Assembly: GCA_027603945.1 (NCBI GenBank)
Contig: JADIIU010000021.1
Coordinates: forward strand, 62,001 to 126,000
DNA from: Terramyces sp. JEL0728
Taxonomy: Eukaryota; Chytridiomycota; Chytridiomycetes; Rhizophydiales; Terramycetaceae
Length of the DNA stretch: 64,000 nucleotides
Reading direction: 5' to 3'
In this document: in pieces, positions 1 to 12,387 of the stretch
How positions within the stretch are numbered: position 1 is the first letter of the stretch
Layout of the letters: each line of letters starts with the position of its first letter
The notes under the pieces: model-generated
The model's input: only the letters and a program-made list of their open reading frames with translations
What the model was told of the DNA's origin: nothing
Databases searched by the model: none
Program-made: the position numbers and the translations under genes

Positions 1-251
1 AATTTTCCATTTGAAAATTGCAATAGAATCAAGAAGGCAGCAACCACAGACCAAACATTCATAACAGGACTCTGAAATCTGTGCGCTTTTAACGCGTTGG
101 GAACAATGGGTTCATCGTGAAACGAGAAAACGGAATATTCCTGGAGAATTTTGGTTCTGCTTCCGACTTCATGCCATCCTACCAAGTAAGCCAATGTATA
201 TCTTTGGCCCATCCACGGATCGTGAAACGGTTTTGAACAGTGCAGATTCAA
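1..251 (-). CDS. Small membrane protein, partial (copy 1)
   Basis: This is the N-terminal part of the gene seen complete at 18889-19341. It is open to the window edge, so the C-terminus is missing. One hydrophobic segment is visible (around residues MNVWSVVAAFLILLQF). Relative to copy 2 it lacks three codons (N-K-R region) near position 140, an in-frame change. I do not recognise the family. The start is unsure: the reading frame extends to 251 without an ATG there, and the first in-frame ATG is near 212. An upstream tiny exon is possible. Confidence 0.5.
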   Translation of the reverse strand, partial: MNLHCSKPFHDPWMGQRYTLAYLVGWHEVGSRTKILQEYSVFSFHDEPIVPNALKAHRFQSPVMNVWSVVAAFLILLQFSNGK

Positions 252-343
252 TATAAATTGGAATCTTTTAACCTGACCTTTAACATGCTAACTATCTTAA
301 ACCAGCAAAAGTTGGCAGAACACGATATTAGAATGGCGATTTA

Positions 344-1664
344 TTAAAACAATTTCTTTGTCTCTGGACCTCCTAAACTATTACTTCGTTTCATTCCTAC
401 ACCGCCTAACGTATTCCCAAACAAACTGGTATTCAAAGTTGGCACAGCTGCTGTTGCCGGTTTGGTATTTAGCGAAAACGCAGGTTTTGCATCAGGCGGT
501 TTGTTGAATAGGGACTGAGCACCAAATTGAGATTGATTCATCTGTTGTGGGGCGGGTTGTTGCACAGTTGGCTGGAGATACTGTGCTAATTGCGAGTAGG
601 ACTCTCTATTATTTTCTGGGACAATGCTGCCATAATACATTTCATGGAACTGTATATACGTATCTTTTGCTTTAGTAATAGAGTCATGCACTTGCGCAAC
701 TTTTCCTGCAATTGACATAAACGATTGATATTGATTCTTTATAATTTCTTGAATAACTTCATTAATTCAAATTACCTGTTGCATTGATCTTTGAAGAATG
801 CGAGCTACGCAAATTTAATTCCAACTCTTCTATATTTTGTCTACATTGGTTCATTCTCATTTCCAAATCGGCAGTGAAATTCAAGAAATAACTATTGTTA
901 ATTATAAATACTTTGAATATGCGTCATTAGTCTGGATTCCCTTATTGAAATCATTTGTTGGGGAGGACTCAATAAATCTGGCTACTAAATCGGAATTTCT
1001 TAGTTCATTGGCAACTAGACTCTTCAATTGGTCAATCACATACACATCTCTTTGTAATATTGTCTTTAATCCGCTCAGTTTCTACTATTAACACAAATTA
1101 CTCTTGCCGTCTCTTCAGTTTCTTTAACAATTTCCTCCAGATCAGTTTCCAAAGTAAGATTTGCAATTGATGTTGATACATTAGTCTGCGAGTTTATAAA
1201 TTTATCGATTGTATCTAACTGCGCTTGGATATCTGCAGGAAGTTCCGAATACTTTGTTGTAAGAGTAATACTAAATTAGCTGGTTATTACGGTGCCTGTG
1301 CATTTTGAGTTTGTCCAAATCCGGTTTGTCCAGTACCTTTTTGGCCAAACATCCCTCCAGCAGCCGGTTGAGTAGTGTTTGTATTATTTTGTCCAAATAA
1401 ACTATTATTTGGCTGATTTGTGTTACTATTTTGACCAAACATTGCTCCAGCAGCTGGTTGGGTAGCAGTGTTTCCAAACATTCCTCCAGCAGCTGGTTGA
1501 GTACCAGTGTTTCCAAACATTCCTCCAGCAGGTTGTGCTGATTGCGCGTTTGCACCAAACCCACCAGTATTTTGCTGGGTCTGTTGTCCAAATCCAAATG
1601 TATTCTGAGCAGGCTGTCCAAATCCAGAAGGTTGATTTTGATTTTGCTGGCCAAATCCAAACAT
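344..1664 (-). CDS. NUP58: FG nucleoporin, Nup58/Nup49 type (copy 1)
   Basis: This is a central-channel component of the nuclear pore (Nup62-Nup54-Nup58 type complex). Four introns (1271-1290, 1082-1101, 892-911 and 757-775, of 20, 20, 20 and 19 nt) splice to a 413-residue protein. The N-terminus is FG-rich (GFGQ, MFGNT and SLFGQ repeats, residues 1-125). The middle is coiled coil with a NQCRQNIEELELNL stretch matching the Nup58 pattern 'QYRQQIEELENHL'. It is followed by KAKDTYIQFHEMYYGS, like 'KEQYLGYRKMFLGD' of Nup58. The C-terminal tail again carries F/FG motifs and a basic end. The FG repeats are encoded by near-identical tandem units (about 1440-1530). The start codon lies only 18 bp from that of the divergent ArsC-like gene. 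Confidence 0.85.
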
Positions 1665-1682
1665 CAGATCTTTGAAAAAAAT

Positions 1683-2024
1683 ATGAGATTTCTTCTGTTG
1701 CAAAAACCTACTTGTTCCAAGTGCAAAACCGTCCTCGCTTTCTTGAATGAAAAGATTCCTAATCAGTTTGAAGCCATTGATTACACCACCAATTTATTGC
1801 AAAAAGAAAAGATCCTTGAAGTATTGAAATTGATGGGAAAAGAAGACCTGGACCTAGTATTCAGAAAGGATGAATATAAAGGACAAGTACCTACAGAATT
1901 GGATGCATTGGCTACATTGCTTCAAGACCCGGCGATTATGCAGAGACCAATTCTGGTTGACTATGAAAAGAAAAGAGCTGTGGTAGGAAGACCGCTGGAA
2001 AGAATCTATGACTGGTTTAAATAA
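1683..2024 (+). CDS. ArsC/Spx-like thioredoxin-fold protein (copy 1)
   Basis: A single-exon protein of 113 residues, the usual length for the ArsC (glutaredoxin-dependent arsenate reductase)/Spx superfamily. The N-terminus LLLQKPTCSKCKTVL places a CxxC (Cys11, Cys14) after the first strand. Conserved arginines typical of ArsC-like active sites are visible at Arg61 (VFRKDE), Arg88 (QRPILV) and Arg103 (VGRPLE). Known members reduce arsenate or act as thiol-redox proteins. Which applies here cannot be told from sequence, and the CxxC is more Spx-like than classical ArsC. The ATG was chosen because the ArsC fold begins there. The family is mainly bacterial. Confidence 0.8.
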   Translation: MRFLLLQKPTCSKCKTVLAFLNEKIPNQFEAIDYTTNLLQKEKILEVLKLMGKEDLDLVFRKDEYKGQVPTELDALATLLQDPAIMQRPILVDYEKKRAVVGRPLERIYDWFK

Positions 2025-2113
2025 ATCCCAGAGTCCTTGTTATAATCTCTGTGACGAATCTTTCATTAACCCCACTGTCTCTCATTTCGTAACAGAAAGA
2101 AATAACTTTGAGC

Positions 2114-2633
2114 TTATATTTTCTTTTTATCAAAATTTGTAAAGTAAAGTGTGGACTGGGACAAAACCATCTTTTTGATTGCATGGTAACCAAGAAATGC
2201 TTCAGCAATCAGGAAAAAGAAATACAGGAGATTATGCGCAAATTCATAAGCAGTCACGAACCCACCACCAAATATTTCTAAATTAACGAATCGTACGCTG
2301 TAAACCAATTAATGCAAACGACAGCACCATCTGCGGAAACACGGTTAATAGAACACAGCCGGCAATATCTGGTGCCCGCTCTTTTAGATTACCAAAGAAT
2401 CCCAAATATAATCTTAGCGGCTCTATTAGTGCGAATAAGTAATATATGATCCATGTTTGAAACCTAGTCCATCCTGACGGATTAAACCAAGTTATTTTCC
2501 AGTCGATTGTAATATATTCTCCGTATAACCAAAATATATACAAGTAGATATTGAAATAAATCAGCACTTGAAACGGCAAGTAACCGTCAATCTCCTGGTC
2601 TACATTAACAGCAATTACCAGAGAAACTTTCAT
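2114..2633 (-). CDS. TMEM17: Transmembrane protein 17, ciliary transition zone (copy 1)
   Basis: Splicing one 19-nt intron (2278-2296) gives 166 residues with four hydrophobic segments. The segment ALIEPLRLYLGFFGNLKERA closely matches the diagnostic TMEM17 motif 'IEAIRLYLGYVGNLQEK', and the C-terminus ends in a TNFDKKKI tail comparable to TMEM17. In animals TMEM17 sits in the Tectonic/MKS complex of the transition zone, gating membrane proteins into the cilium. Its presence implies that the organism builds, or recently built, a flagellum. It converges on the ArsC-like gene (89 bp between stops). Confidence 0.88.
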
Positions 2634-3019
2634 TTAATCTGACTGAAAAGTGCGGAAAGAGATATTTGACAAAGCTCTCCAGTATCGAGTGAGATTTATG
2701 TATCAATTCAATTCCATATTCCTTGATTCTGTTCATCCGAGCGTGTTTTTTTCAAAGTTTGTTTGTCAGGTGTTGTCTGATGTGAAATCAGAGCCGGTAT
2801 GTCTCATTGGTTGCTTCAACAAGGTGTAGGGGAGAATTATTTTATCATAAGCGAGTCTCCATTCCATTGCCTGCGGTGTAATTGGGTCTGCAGTCGTATA
2901 TTACCGCACAGATGGCAATAATATGAGGAATCAAACAATTCGAGCCAACTCAATGGCAGAATGTTCCATGGGCATTGTCGTCAAACCCTTGCAAAAAATT
3001 CATTTTAGCTAATCGAAAA
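2634..3019 (+). other. Intergenic region with a possible decayed small reading frame
   Basis: 386 bp between the divergent TMEM17 and ECM29 start codons. From about 2653 an open frame without an ATG start reads like protein (VRFMYQFNSIFLDSV...). In copy 2 it stays open longer, but here a 2-nt and a 1-nt indel near 2800-2845 change the frame. It could be promoter sequence, part of an unrecognised gene, or a remnant. No RNA gene is seen. Confidence 0.3.
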
Positions 3020-6000
3020 ATGGAAAAAGAAATTGGTATCTAAATAATAATCCAAGAATTGCTTGAAAAAGTAGAATTACGATTGGCTTTAGCTTCGGAT
3101 GAAAGCGCTTTTGAACAGCAGATAATGAATCTGCTCTGTCCAATCTTGGCAAAACTCGATAGTCCTCATCCGCAAGTAAAGAAGAAGGCGATGGAAGTTT
3201 GTACTCACATCAATAGGAGATTGAATTCGGGGAATATCGGCTTACCATTGGACAAACTTGTAGAGTTCTATCATACAGGTGGACAGACTTCAAGGGCATT
3301 CGCAATCATTTATCTTAAGAAAGGATTCTTGAAATTAAATGAATCTGTAACTAATTTTAATTCAGGATCAATTGCTTAAACTACCGGATTTGATTAAAGG
3401 AATTTCTAAAAAGCCAGTTCAGCAGCAGATGGTATTATTTTCAATTGCATTGCCAATACTTGCAAATTACACTACAGTATTTGCTGAAAAGCATTCAATT
3501 AGCTTTGAAGATGCGGATGTGAAATACTTGGTTTCAAAGTTTTTGGATTTCATTTTGTATGCAGTGCCACAATCTGGTAGAAAAATGACTGCTTTAAACG
3601 CTGCGGAATTGTAATTTTTATTAATCACAGGGCCGCATTACCTCCAATATCACCATTAGATGTAGTACCACCAGGATTATCAAAAAATGCAGTAAATTTC
3701 ATTACCAACAATGTAACTGCTGACTGGACAATGAATTCGACTGCAGTTAAAGACTTGAAAGTTGGAATTGCAAAATTTTTGATGATTGAACCAATTGTCG
3801 CAAAAGATTCTTTGCTGATTGAAAAGTTTCTTGTTTTCCTGGTAGCTTCAGTAGACACATTTCACGAAGTTCAGTTTGTTGGGGAAGACGGTTTAAGAAG
3901 ATATGCCAAGCCAGATATGGACAATGATTACCTCGTAAATAGATTATATTTATTGTATCTGGGACACAACGATCCACAGGACCAAAGTACTTTTGAATTA
4001 ATAATAGACGCATCCCGGTTGTCAGCTAGCGTACTACTTAAAAATCGAATTATTGATTATTTACTGAAATCAGTTCTAGCAGCAAACAAGATTCCCTTCA
4101 TGATTAATATGACCTTTGATGCTTTGTATAATCCTGCATCCACATCAAAGTTGCGATCGAATGGAATGGCGTTTGTCCATTGGATGGCCAAAATGACAAA
4201 GAGCGAAATAATGAAGCCAATCGCAAAAGTGCTGATTGATGGGATTTCAAAGTTACTGGATGAACAGCACGACCCAGCATTGGAAAATATCAGAGGCTTG
4301 ACTTATGAATCTATTGGAATGATCTCAATGAAAGGTTATTATTATTAATCCAAGTGCCAGAAATGTTTCAAAGTGATTTGGGTATATTGAAAAAGTTCTT
4401 TGATGCCATTCCATTTGAATCGCCAAATGTTCGAGTGTCTTTGCAAGATGCGCTAGTTTCATTATTGTCTGCGTACAAAGGAATCTCTCCCGAATTGAAA
4501 AAGGAGTTGCACTTGATTTTACTCGACAATATAGATAGACCAGAGCATCAGTCAAGATACGTTGCTTTAAAGTATGCGATCGAAATTTATGATTTCGCCG
4601 ACCCAATTGCAAGGTATATTTCACTATTAGCAACAGCAGATAGCAAACTGGAGATCAGAGAATTGTCTTTTAAAGGGCTAGAGTTGCCGCCTAAAGACTC
4701 GATGGAAACAATCACCAGCGAATTCTTGGCAGACTTGGTGGAATGCATCCAAACCTTTTCTAGCAAAAGAAGCGTTAAAGCAAGTTCTGCAGCTGGTGTT
4801 TCTTGGATTGGCAACCTGACTATATCCACTTTTTCATTCGTCCTTGCGTTTTTAAGACAAGTGCTATTTAGAGTATTGGATTGCGATTTAGATCTGGGAA
4901 AAATCTCTATTGATTCAAGTGAGAGAGAAAATATATCCTCAAGCAAGAGGCTATTGGAAGGGCTATCATCCCTATGGCAAAATCCCGACTCACAGAAAGG
5001 CTTGAAAGGGTATATCGGTTACTTGGAAAAAGCACTGGATTCGAAAGAAGCAGGTAGTCTATGCTAATATAGACGGTCTATTACTGTCATTGGCCGCTTC
5101 AAATTTGCTGGAACTCATCTCCATTTCTCCAGAAGAAATTTCTAAATCATTTGAATCAAAAATTAATTGGGCGGATGTAAATTGTGCTAATGTAGAATTT
5201 CCTAAAAAGTCCAAAGTACGAAACAAGAATTTCGATGGCACACATTATCGGTATATTATCCACTGCAGGGCTGAATTCGCTTGACAAGCAAGCAGAATTC
5301 AAAAATCGAATTAGCAAATATGTTTCGGTGGCAAATGATTTGTCAAAAAATGTAGTTGTTTATTTGATGTAGAATGTTGAATATCGCCATGGATCGATCG
5401 CAGTCCTAGGGTATAGCATTGGAAGACTATTCTACCGACTTTCAACGAAATCCAAGGCTATCATAAGCGACAACGAATTGCTGCAGATCTTGGAATCAAT
5501 ACTTGCTGCACTACGATCGGACAATGTGTCACTTATACTTGGCAGCTCTATTTCAATTGCCGAAATGGGAAGATATGGCACATTCGACAACCCCGATGAA
5601 AAGTTAAAATCGGTGCTGCGACAATTCCAAGAAAAACTAACAGAGCTGATCAAATCAAAAGAACCCAAGGTGCAAGAAATGGCAATCTTCTCGATAAGTC
5701 ACTTGGGTTTAGCAACTGATTTCATATTGAAACCAGTCCTAGATCTTATCTTGACTTTACCGAGTTTATTAGCAAAACATGTAGAATTGCAATTCAACAT
5801 TGGTGAGGCTATTTGCTCCTTATTATTTAAATTTGAATCCCTGAATATGGTGCGCTATTTGGATATCGCAGATGTTATATTCCCACCTAAAGAAGTTTCT
5901 GTTTTCAAATTGAATGAGGAATTGCTAGACGAATACATGAGCAAAATCTTTGCGCTTGTTGCACCTTCTCAAAATGCAATCAACAAGAAAGCAGGCTGCA

Positions 6001-8707
6001 TCTGGTTGCTTTGTATCACCAAATACGGAAAAAATACTCCATACATCCAAAAGAAGCTCTTGCAGTTGCACCAAAACTTTTCTGAATTGCTCAACGACAA
6101 GGATGGTAAAATCAGCTAATATTAGATTTCACTCAGGAAATAGCGTCAAAAGGGATTGGGCTAATTTACGAAATCGGAGATGCAGCAATGAAAAAAGAAT
6201 TGGTGTCATCTCTCGTTTCTACATTTACTGCAGGCAAGAAATTAGTGCCGCAGAGTGTTTCTGCAACAACAGAGCTCTTACCAAACACTGCATTAGGCGG
6301 TACTCCTGATGGATCAAACATTAGCACTTACCAAGATATTTTATCCTTGGCTGCAGATATGAACCAGTAACTATTATTGACACAGACCCGATTTGGTGTA
6401 TAAATTCATGTCGCTTGCGTCCCATCACGCAATTTGGAATTCCAGAAGAGGTGCAAGTTTAGGGTTTAGTTCTATTGCATTACAAGCAGAAAAAGATTTG
6501 GAACCAATCCTGCCGTCACTCGTACCCAGATTGTATCGTTATTCTTTTGATCCGCATCCAAAAACAGCCCAAGGTACAGAAAACTTAAGACAGGTATGAA
6601 AAATATCTGGAACTCGTTGGTAAAGGAACCAGCAAAGACTGTCGACAAGTACTTTGTTGAAATAATGAACGAGGTACTAAAAGGAATGGGAGATCGTATG
6701 TGGCGAACTAGAGAAGCCAGTACAGCAGCGTTGACAGATTTACTCAATGGCAAGAAGATAGAACAGCTCGAGCCGTTCATGAAAGAGTTATGGACAATGT
6801 CATTCAGGGCTCTGGATGATATCAAAGAGTCGGTCCGCAAAGCAGCATTCCTGGCGGCTAAAACATTAATGAATATTACAGTTAGGTACTGTGATCCAGT
6901 TTACCATTCCCCAAGCAAAGGACAAAAAATTATGGACGACATGATGCCGTTCTTATTGCAAAAAGGATTGGTAAACAATTCAGAAGAGGTGCGTGCTTAT
7001 TCCCTTTCCACGATTTTAAAGCTCACCAAAACTGGGGGCATATTGCTGAAACCACATATTGTTGAATTGGTTTGTACTTTGATGGAATCTCTCAGTAGTT
7101 TAGAGCCACAATCAATGAGTAGCTATTGTTAACATAGATTATCTTGCATTCCACGCTACCTCATATAATATCACTCAGCATGACTTGGACACTTCCCGCA
7201 TGTCGGCTGCAAAAAGCTCCCCTATCATGGAAGCCATTGATAGATGTGTTCCGTTTATTGATGAAAGCATTTTGGCCGACTTATCCCCAAAACTTGCGAT
7301 AATTGTAAGAAAGGGAGTGGGGCTGCCAACTAGAGCTGGGGCTGCGAGGTTTGTTTATACCCTGGTACAAAGTGCGCCTAATGAATTGCGACCAGTTTCC
7401 GAGCCATTGATTAAAGCTCTATCGGTTGCGATTTATGATAGGTCGCCCGTAGTTAGAAAGTCGTTTTCAACTGCATTTGGGTATCTTGCCAAACTGGTAG
7501 AGTTTTCAGTTTTGGAAAAGATTATTAATCAAATCAATGCAAAGTATTTAGAAGCAAACGACGAAGAAGGCCGTATGGTTGCACCAATTACTTACTTGGA
7601 AATCTCTAGACATTCCCCAACCGCAATACAGGATTTCCACGGACTAATTATCCCGTTAGCATTTATGGGCAGCAGGGACAAGACTCAGTTGACAATATCG
7701 GAGGTTTGGAAGAATTTGTGGGATGAAAACACTGGTGGATCTAGTTTAGCCATCAAGAAATGGAAATTAGAGATATTTGAATCTTGTAAATCGATTTTGG
7801 TGACTAATCCATCCTGGGATATGAAAAGGCAAGTAGGAAAAGCGCTTGTTGATTTTGCAAAGTCTCTGGGTGGAGATATTGTGGAACTTATGCCGCCATG
7901 TCTCTCCCTCTTAGCCGACGCACTTGGTGGACGAACATGGGCCGGAAAGGAAGCATTGCTGGAGGCGCTGATGACTGTTTGTATATCAGGAAAAGAGCAC
8001 TTTGCTAACTGCCCCAGCGATCGTAAAAAGATTGAAGATATTTTCATTCGGGAGGCTCAAAAGAAAAACATGCAATACAAACGGTTTAGCATCGAATATA
8101 TGGGAAATACATTTGATGAATTAGATTGCAATCGATTCAGCGATGTGTTTGAATTCCTGGCAAACTGTGCCGAAGAAAAAGATGTGGATATGGACGATGA
8201 TGTGGATGAGGGCATTAGCAAACCTCTAATTTTAGCAATAAGGGCTATTGCTTTTAAATCGGTTGGGAGATGTTTCCCAGTGGCAGATTTCGGTAATATT
8301 GAGCCTAATCATAGCTGATTTTGTTGCACCGGTAGGTGAATTATTGGAAAGAAACCTCATCAACAACATTTGGAATATTCGAGTTAGCGTTCTCGACTCT
8401 TTGAAGAGTACTTTTGAAAAGGTCGGTACTTTAAAACCTTTCCCTGATCAAATACTGCACAAAATCATTAGAGGACTGATCCAATGTCTGGATGATGGCA
8501 AAGTAATACTGCTTTAATTTAGTTCAAAGTTGTGCGAGAACATGCCGCCAACCTTTTATTTGAAATTTGCAAAAAAGGTGATTGTTACTAATTCAAGATC
8601 CACTGCTAACCAGCTTTGCAAAAACTCCATTAAGGCCATATGCAGAAAATGAACGCGATGGATCCATACAGGCAGTATTGCAAAACACTTTCAATTTATT
8701 TGATTAA
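3020..8707 (+). CDS. ECM29: Proteasome adapter and scaffold protein ECM29 (copy 1)
   Basis: This HEAT-repeat scaffold tethers the 26S proteasome, binding both core and regulatory particles. Fourteen introns of 19-22 nt (first 3036-3056, last near 8578-8597) splice to 1802 residues, close to the 1845 of human ECM29. Diagnostic stretches are visible from start to end: [12 protein letters not shown] near the N-terminus, [16 protein letters not shown]-like [75 protein letters not shown] and [14 protein letters not shown]. The ATG at 3020 lies in a 16-nt first coding exon. One intron (near 5202) has an unusual GTCCAA donor. The stop is 48 bp from the convergent CH-domain gene. Confidence 0.95.
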
Positions 8708-8755
8708 AATATATCGATTTAAAACAATATTAGTTGAAGATATTTGGCAGTTTAT

Positions 8756-10547
8756 TCAGAAACGATAGCCCAAGTTTTGGAGTTTGGCATTCGTTACATT
8801 TATGATATTCTCTACTGAAGTGTCTTTGGTGTGAATATTAGAGCAATTAAAGGTCTGCTTGTAACCCATGTTGGCCAATTTCAAAAAAACCAGTTCAGGA
8901 TTGAAAGTTGACATGTCGTTTGGACAATCAGGTATTACAACATTGCCATTTGGTGTTTTATAAATAGAAAAGGCGGATGATTGCCTCTTTAATACCTTTT
9001 CTCGAATTTCTTCTTTGGACGGATATTCCTTGAGAGTTGAAATGGGCTGTTTTTGATCTTCTAGTATATTAGGTTCGGGTGGAAGGATTTCTTTAGGTAT
9101 TTGAGAGCCAGTTGACTCTGTAACCTTTAGTGTTGATGGAGTTTCAAGTTCTATCGTTGCAGTATCTTCAGCGCTAGGATTTCCAGCAACCACAGCAATT
9201 TCATTATCCATGTCTTTGGCAACCTGATCGCTTTTCAGATCATTTTCACTGGATACTTCTTCATAACTGTATTGATCTTCAGATGTGGTTGGTAGAGTTG
9301 AACATTCACTTTCTTCAATAATCGTTTCCATGATGGTTTTGGAAGGAGAGAAACAGTTTAAATCTTCCGTTTGGTAGTACTTGCTTTCATCAAACATTTC
9401 TACATAATTCAAGCTGTCAGGAGAGTCTTCAAACTGATCCTCCACCGAGTAGTTGATTTGCAAAGAAGGGGGACTCTTGATTGGAATCGGGTGGATGATA
9501 TCGGCATGTTCTGATTGATCTGCATAATAATCGGTGATGATTGTTGTGATATTTGATGTTGGAGGTGTGATTTGTACTTTTAATCCAGGGGATTTGCTTG
9601 AAGGACTGGTTAATTCCACCGCTCCCTCCTTTTCAATTGGTAAATCAGATTCAAATTCTTCCGGATTATCCTGCCTAATAACTATTTCTGTTTCAAGCCC
9701 AGCTACTTTCACCATCAGGGCTGAATCAGAACCTACATTTGAAATTTCATGTATATTTTGATTCACTGATTCCTCAATTTCCTGCACAGCAGGATTTTGG
9801 ATACTCTCTACTTTATGATCCAGCTCATCGATACTTTGTTCAACAGGGCTACCTGAATGTAGTGGTTGGTCAACATCTTGATTTTCCAAAATGGCTCCTT
9901 GATTGCTGTACACAAAATCCAGGTTTTCAACAGTTGTATTCGACGAGTCTAAATCTGAATCCTTAGATTCAAGTATGACAGCTGGACTAGTTACTTTATA
10001 GTTTGAATTGATTTCAGCTGGGTTATCCACCGCGTTAATACTTTGCGACAGCTTTGAATTTACATAGTGATCAGAATTTCTACTAGAATTTGAGATTGTT
10101 GAATTCATTGAATTTCTTGACCGCAGCTGTCGATTTCCAAGTAATGGCCCTTGATATCCGTTCTTTTCCGCATTTCTTGAAATTGCAAAAATGCAGTCAA
10201 TTACCTGTATATCAGTTCAGTATTACTTGATTGATATTCTTCTTTTCAAAAAGGTCCACTGTTTGAAATGTTTCGAATGATGACAGACCCAAACTTGGTA
10301 GCGTGTCCAGGAATTTGGAAATATTATCCATTTTCTTGAAAGGCAATGACGAAGATGCATATTTGATGGGTGTGCTGTGAGGAGTTAACGCATTTGAAAG
10401 CTTGCATAGAATAATCCCGTCATTCAGCGCAGTGGCCAAATCCTCCTCGATTGCTATTCCAACGACATTTTCAATCCATTCTCGCGCTTCATTTTCCCTA
10501 ACTATCGACGATTTCAAATCATTTTTGTACAATTCCAAAGGGTTCAT
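8756..10547 (-). CDS. Calponin-homology domain protein with acidic tail (copy 1)
   Basis: 589 residues after removal of one 22-nt intron (10205-10226). Residues 1 to about 130 form a single type-3 calponin-homology domain (transgelin/calponin class): EAREWIENVVG, LNDGIILCKLSNAL, FKKMDNISKFL, VDLFEKKNINQVIDCIFAIS, then YQGPLLG. Such domains bind actin. The remainder is a long, Ser/Glu/Asp-rich, probably disordered stretch, then a short better-conserved C-terminus (ANMGYKQTFNCSNIHTKD). The acidic middle carries many replacements and two compensating three-codon indels between the two copies, so it evolves quickly. The role is probably in the actin cytoskeleton. The exact orthologue is unknown. 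Confidence 0.8.
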
Positions 10548-10660
10548 TGAAGAAATGTTAACTCAAGTTGGCTCTGTTCTGGCGTTTCAGATTACGCCAG
10601 AGATTGGGGCTTGTGGATCAGTGTCAAATATATATCGCCATCTTTTATTAATCAATCGTC

Positions 10661-12193
10661 CTAATCAAAATCAACATAATCTTCTAGCCCAACATATTCG
10701 CCTTCCTCTGACGCGCGAGTAATTCTATTTGAATCTAATATGAACAGGAGTGATATGGCGATCGTATAGAACGAAGCCATAACAAAGAAATAGAATTCTG
10801 GGAAATTCTTTACGGTCAACTGCCAAATATTTGGATATAATATTCCACCAAAAAGTGAGATAATTTGGTCCAAAAACGATATTCCAGAAAATAAAGTCCC
10901 TTGAGATCCAGATGGTACTGATATTGATATTAAAGATCGCAAAGTTGGACCTGCCAAAGTACCAAACCCATCAAACACCGTCAAACCATACAGTACCCCG
11001 GATACTGGGGTGACGGCTTTCCCTATTGTTGAAGTAATAATAATCAGCAATCCAGTCTTGATTAAGGATAATTCCCAGCTTATTTTATCCGGGCCAGCCA
11101 AGTTGCTGGTTTTGCATAGTTTCAGTATTAATGGGTACAGTAAACCCATGTTGACCATCCTGCTGATGGATGATATAAGAACATATTGGCCTGGATTAAA
11201 TAAAATTACCTTCGTCTTGACTGTCCCATCCAAATTTGTAAGAAACAAATTGGAAAAATAGCGTGGACGAATGGGCAAGTGTCATTATTCCATGTACCAC
11301 CAAAAGCAATATGAAAGAAGTAGATTTGGCTTTAGCAAATACATCCACTGCGGATGAAACAATATCTGTAAGAGAATTCACTTCATTTTGTGGGATTTGC
11401 TCAAAATCCAATGATTCTGGCAAAAGGAATATCGCATAGAAAATAACCAAAATTTCGATAATAATGGAGGCAGAGAATACTACTATTGAACCATTATCAA
11501 ATGATCTGAAAATTGCTCCTCCTATCAACGGTCCAAATGCAATCCCTCCAAAGAGAATTGCTTCTCCAACGATAAACGTCTTGCCTCTATTTTCTGCATC
11601 GGAACAGTCAGCAAAATAAGATACAGTTGCATTCATAATGGCTATTACCCCGCCTAGCCATCCTTCAATGAAAGACGCGAGCAACAGTACCCACAAGCCA
11701 TATCCAAATCGGTCTACAGTGATATAAGCCGTAAAGGAAACCAGCGAAGCCGAAAGTGCAATTACAATAATAGGCTTGCGTCCAATGCGATCAGACAAAA
11801 ATCCATATAACGGGCCAACGATAATTGATAATGCAGAGAATATCCTGATGATCATCACCCATCTTACTGCTAATACCTGACATTAATCACACTTACTTGA
11901 ACGTCAGTATTAGTCCTGCACCTGCCCCAATCCATATCCTCATGAATAACCGGTGAATTGTAAAATCCTGGCAAGTAAATTGCGGTGCTATTTACTTGCA
12001 GCATATCTATATGGTCGAATCTAGCACATAGATACAGCATTAGCCACTGTTGGATGATTCCAGAAGTCATGGACATTGCCAGGACGTAGAATAGACCTGG
12101 GATGCATATGTAAAATGGTGACGGCTTCTTTTTGGTTTCAGAATGGATCGAGTTGCTCAAGTTAATTTGCTCCTGGTATAGATCACTTTCCAT
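10661..12193 (-). CDS. MFS transporter, tetracycline-resistance/SLC46-like (copy 1)
   Basis: 497 residues after splicing two introns (20 nt near 11879 with a GTAAGT donor, and 19 nt near 11188). About twelve hydrophobic segments are present, with the MFS loop 2-3 signature GFLSDRIGRKPII and an acidic, cytosolic C-terminus (RASEEGEYVGLEDY). The N-terminal half has a long loop after TM1 (NSTAIYLPGFYNSP) with a possible N-glycosylation site, as in proton-coupled folate transporter-like carriers. The substrate cannot be inferred. It lies on the same strand as the upstream peroxiredoxin gene. Confidence 0.8.
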
Positions 12194-12387
12194 AATTTCC
12201 CTTGGATTTTCTACTATTTATCATTGCGCAGTGACAGATCTGATCACAATGATCAATGCCATCACCGCCATTAAGACATGGAGAGCTTCACGACTCTACT
12301 TAAATGAGACACTGGGTTTTATTTTTTGGGTTTTTTAGAGGAATTGGTTGACGATTCATTCTTGCGTTTGACAGTGGGCGAATAAAC

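Noticed and set aside
3020..8707. ECM29 as a pseudogene with many stops, or a string of separate small genes
   Set aside because: Every break is removed in frame by a 19-22-nt GT-AG intron and the product matches ECM29 end to end.
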